Assembly (NCBI RefSeq): GCF_000962805.1 | Contig: NZ_JZTW01000022.1 | Span: forward strand, 1 to 59,508 | Reading direction: 5' to 3' | DNA from: Pseudarthrobacter chlorophenolicus | GTDB lineage: Bacteria; Actinomycetota; Actinomycetes; Actinomycetales; Micrococcaceae | Length of the DNA: 59,508 bases | Part shown: positions 59,416-59,508 of the stretch, in pieces | How the letters are laid out: every line of letters starts with the position of its first letter | How positions within the stretch are numbered: position 1 is the stretch's first letter | Position numbers and translations under genes: made by a program | The notes under the pieces: model-generated | Told to the model about the DNA's origin: nothing | The model's input: the letters and a program-made list of their open reading frames with translations, nothing else | The model's database searches: none

Positions 59416-59508
59416 ATCCGCAAGCCTAGGTGTACTGGGTCAGGACGTTGGTTACATCGTGAATAGGTGAAGACCTCTTAGGTTGGTGGTTACCACACAC
59501 AGCCAACG

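Noticed and set aside
58054..59466. Open frame of 470 codons on the plus strand opposite the PrsW gene
   Set aside because: Its product is Gln/His/Glu/Gly-rich without membrane or domain pattern, while the minus strand encodes a clear membrane protease.

Overview
The window is an uninterrupted stretch of high-GC actinobacterial core chromosome. Gene content, GTG/TTG starts, many 1-4 base start/stop overlaps, a mycoredoxin (mycothiol-linked) and the order hisS-aspS...rarA-rpsD-alaS-ruvX-mltG-aroECKB-efp-nusB all point to Micrococcaceae, most likely Arthrobacter or Pseudarthrobacter. This assignment comes from recognising proteins and gene order, not from a database search. I saw no tRNA, rRNA, CRISPR array, insertion sequence, prophage or integration site.

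Layout. (1) 1-11700: small metabolic, stress and regulatory genes on both strands: the 3' end of a secreted coiled-coil/proline-rich protein, a TraR/DksA zinc-finger protein, an AlkD-like protein, DUF1810, a short-chain dehydrogenase, a phosphodiesterase, DUF1918, Nudix, an EEP-fold enzyme, a thioesterase, a PadR-UbiB pair, a lipoate ligase-like protein, mycoredoxin, a SRAP protein, a VOC protein and chorismate mutase. (2) 11750-15642: an SOS-type unit, a LexA-box-like site followed by a DUF6504 gene and dnaE2 (translesion polymerase). (3) 15771-20069: thrS, a HIT protein, a CDP-alcohol phosphatidyltransferase and pdxS, ending in a gap of about 290 bases with three successive RNA-fold candidates. 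(4) 20359-26696: an M3 peptidase, a CapA-fold lipoprotein that has lost its metal ligands, gatD/murT (lipid II amidation) and pdxT. (5) 26700-36005: yebC, ruvCAB, yajC, secD, secF and rel. (6) 35886-39164, minus strand: an AbiEi-like hypothetical protein, a DUF349 protein and a membrane-anchored cyclophilin. (7) 39411-50191: hisS, aspS, a frameshifted GNAT gene, acVLRF1 peptidyl-tRNA hydrolase, rarA, rpsD with a structured leader, DUF948, a small membrane protein and alaS. (8) 50193-57971: a tightly coupled run ruvX-mltG-aroE-aroC-aroK-aroB-TPR, then efp-nusB, closed by a strong terminator. (9) 58138-59415: a PrsW-type membrane protease on the minus strand.

Themes. Recombination and replication repair (ruvC/A/B, ruvX, rarA, dnaE2, SRAP, AlkD-like) and translation quality control (four aminoacyl-tRNA synthetases, efp, acVLRF1, rel) dominate. 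Cell-envelope functions are spread through the window (murT/gatD, mltG, secDF/yajC, PI-phosphate synthase, the CapA-like lipoprotein). The observations I rate highest are the CapA pseudoenzyme at 22456-23781, the structured region downstream of pdxS at 20096-20344, the His-rich cytoplasmic arm on MltG, the dnaE2 unit without imuA/imuB, and a recurring promoter layout in which a TANNNT hexamer sits exactly 6 bases before the start codon (candidate leaderless mRNAs).
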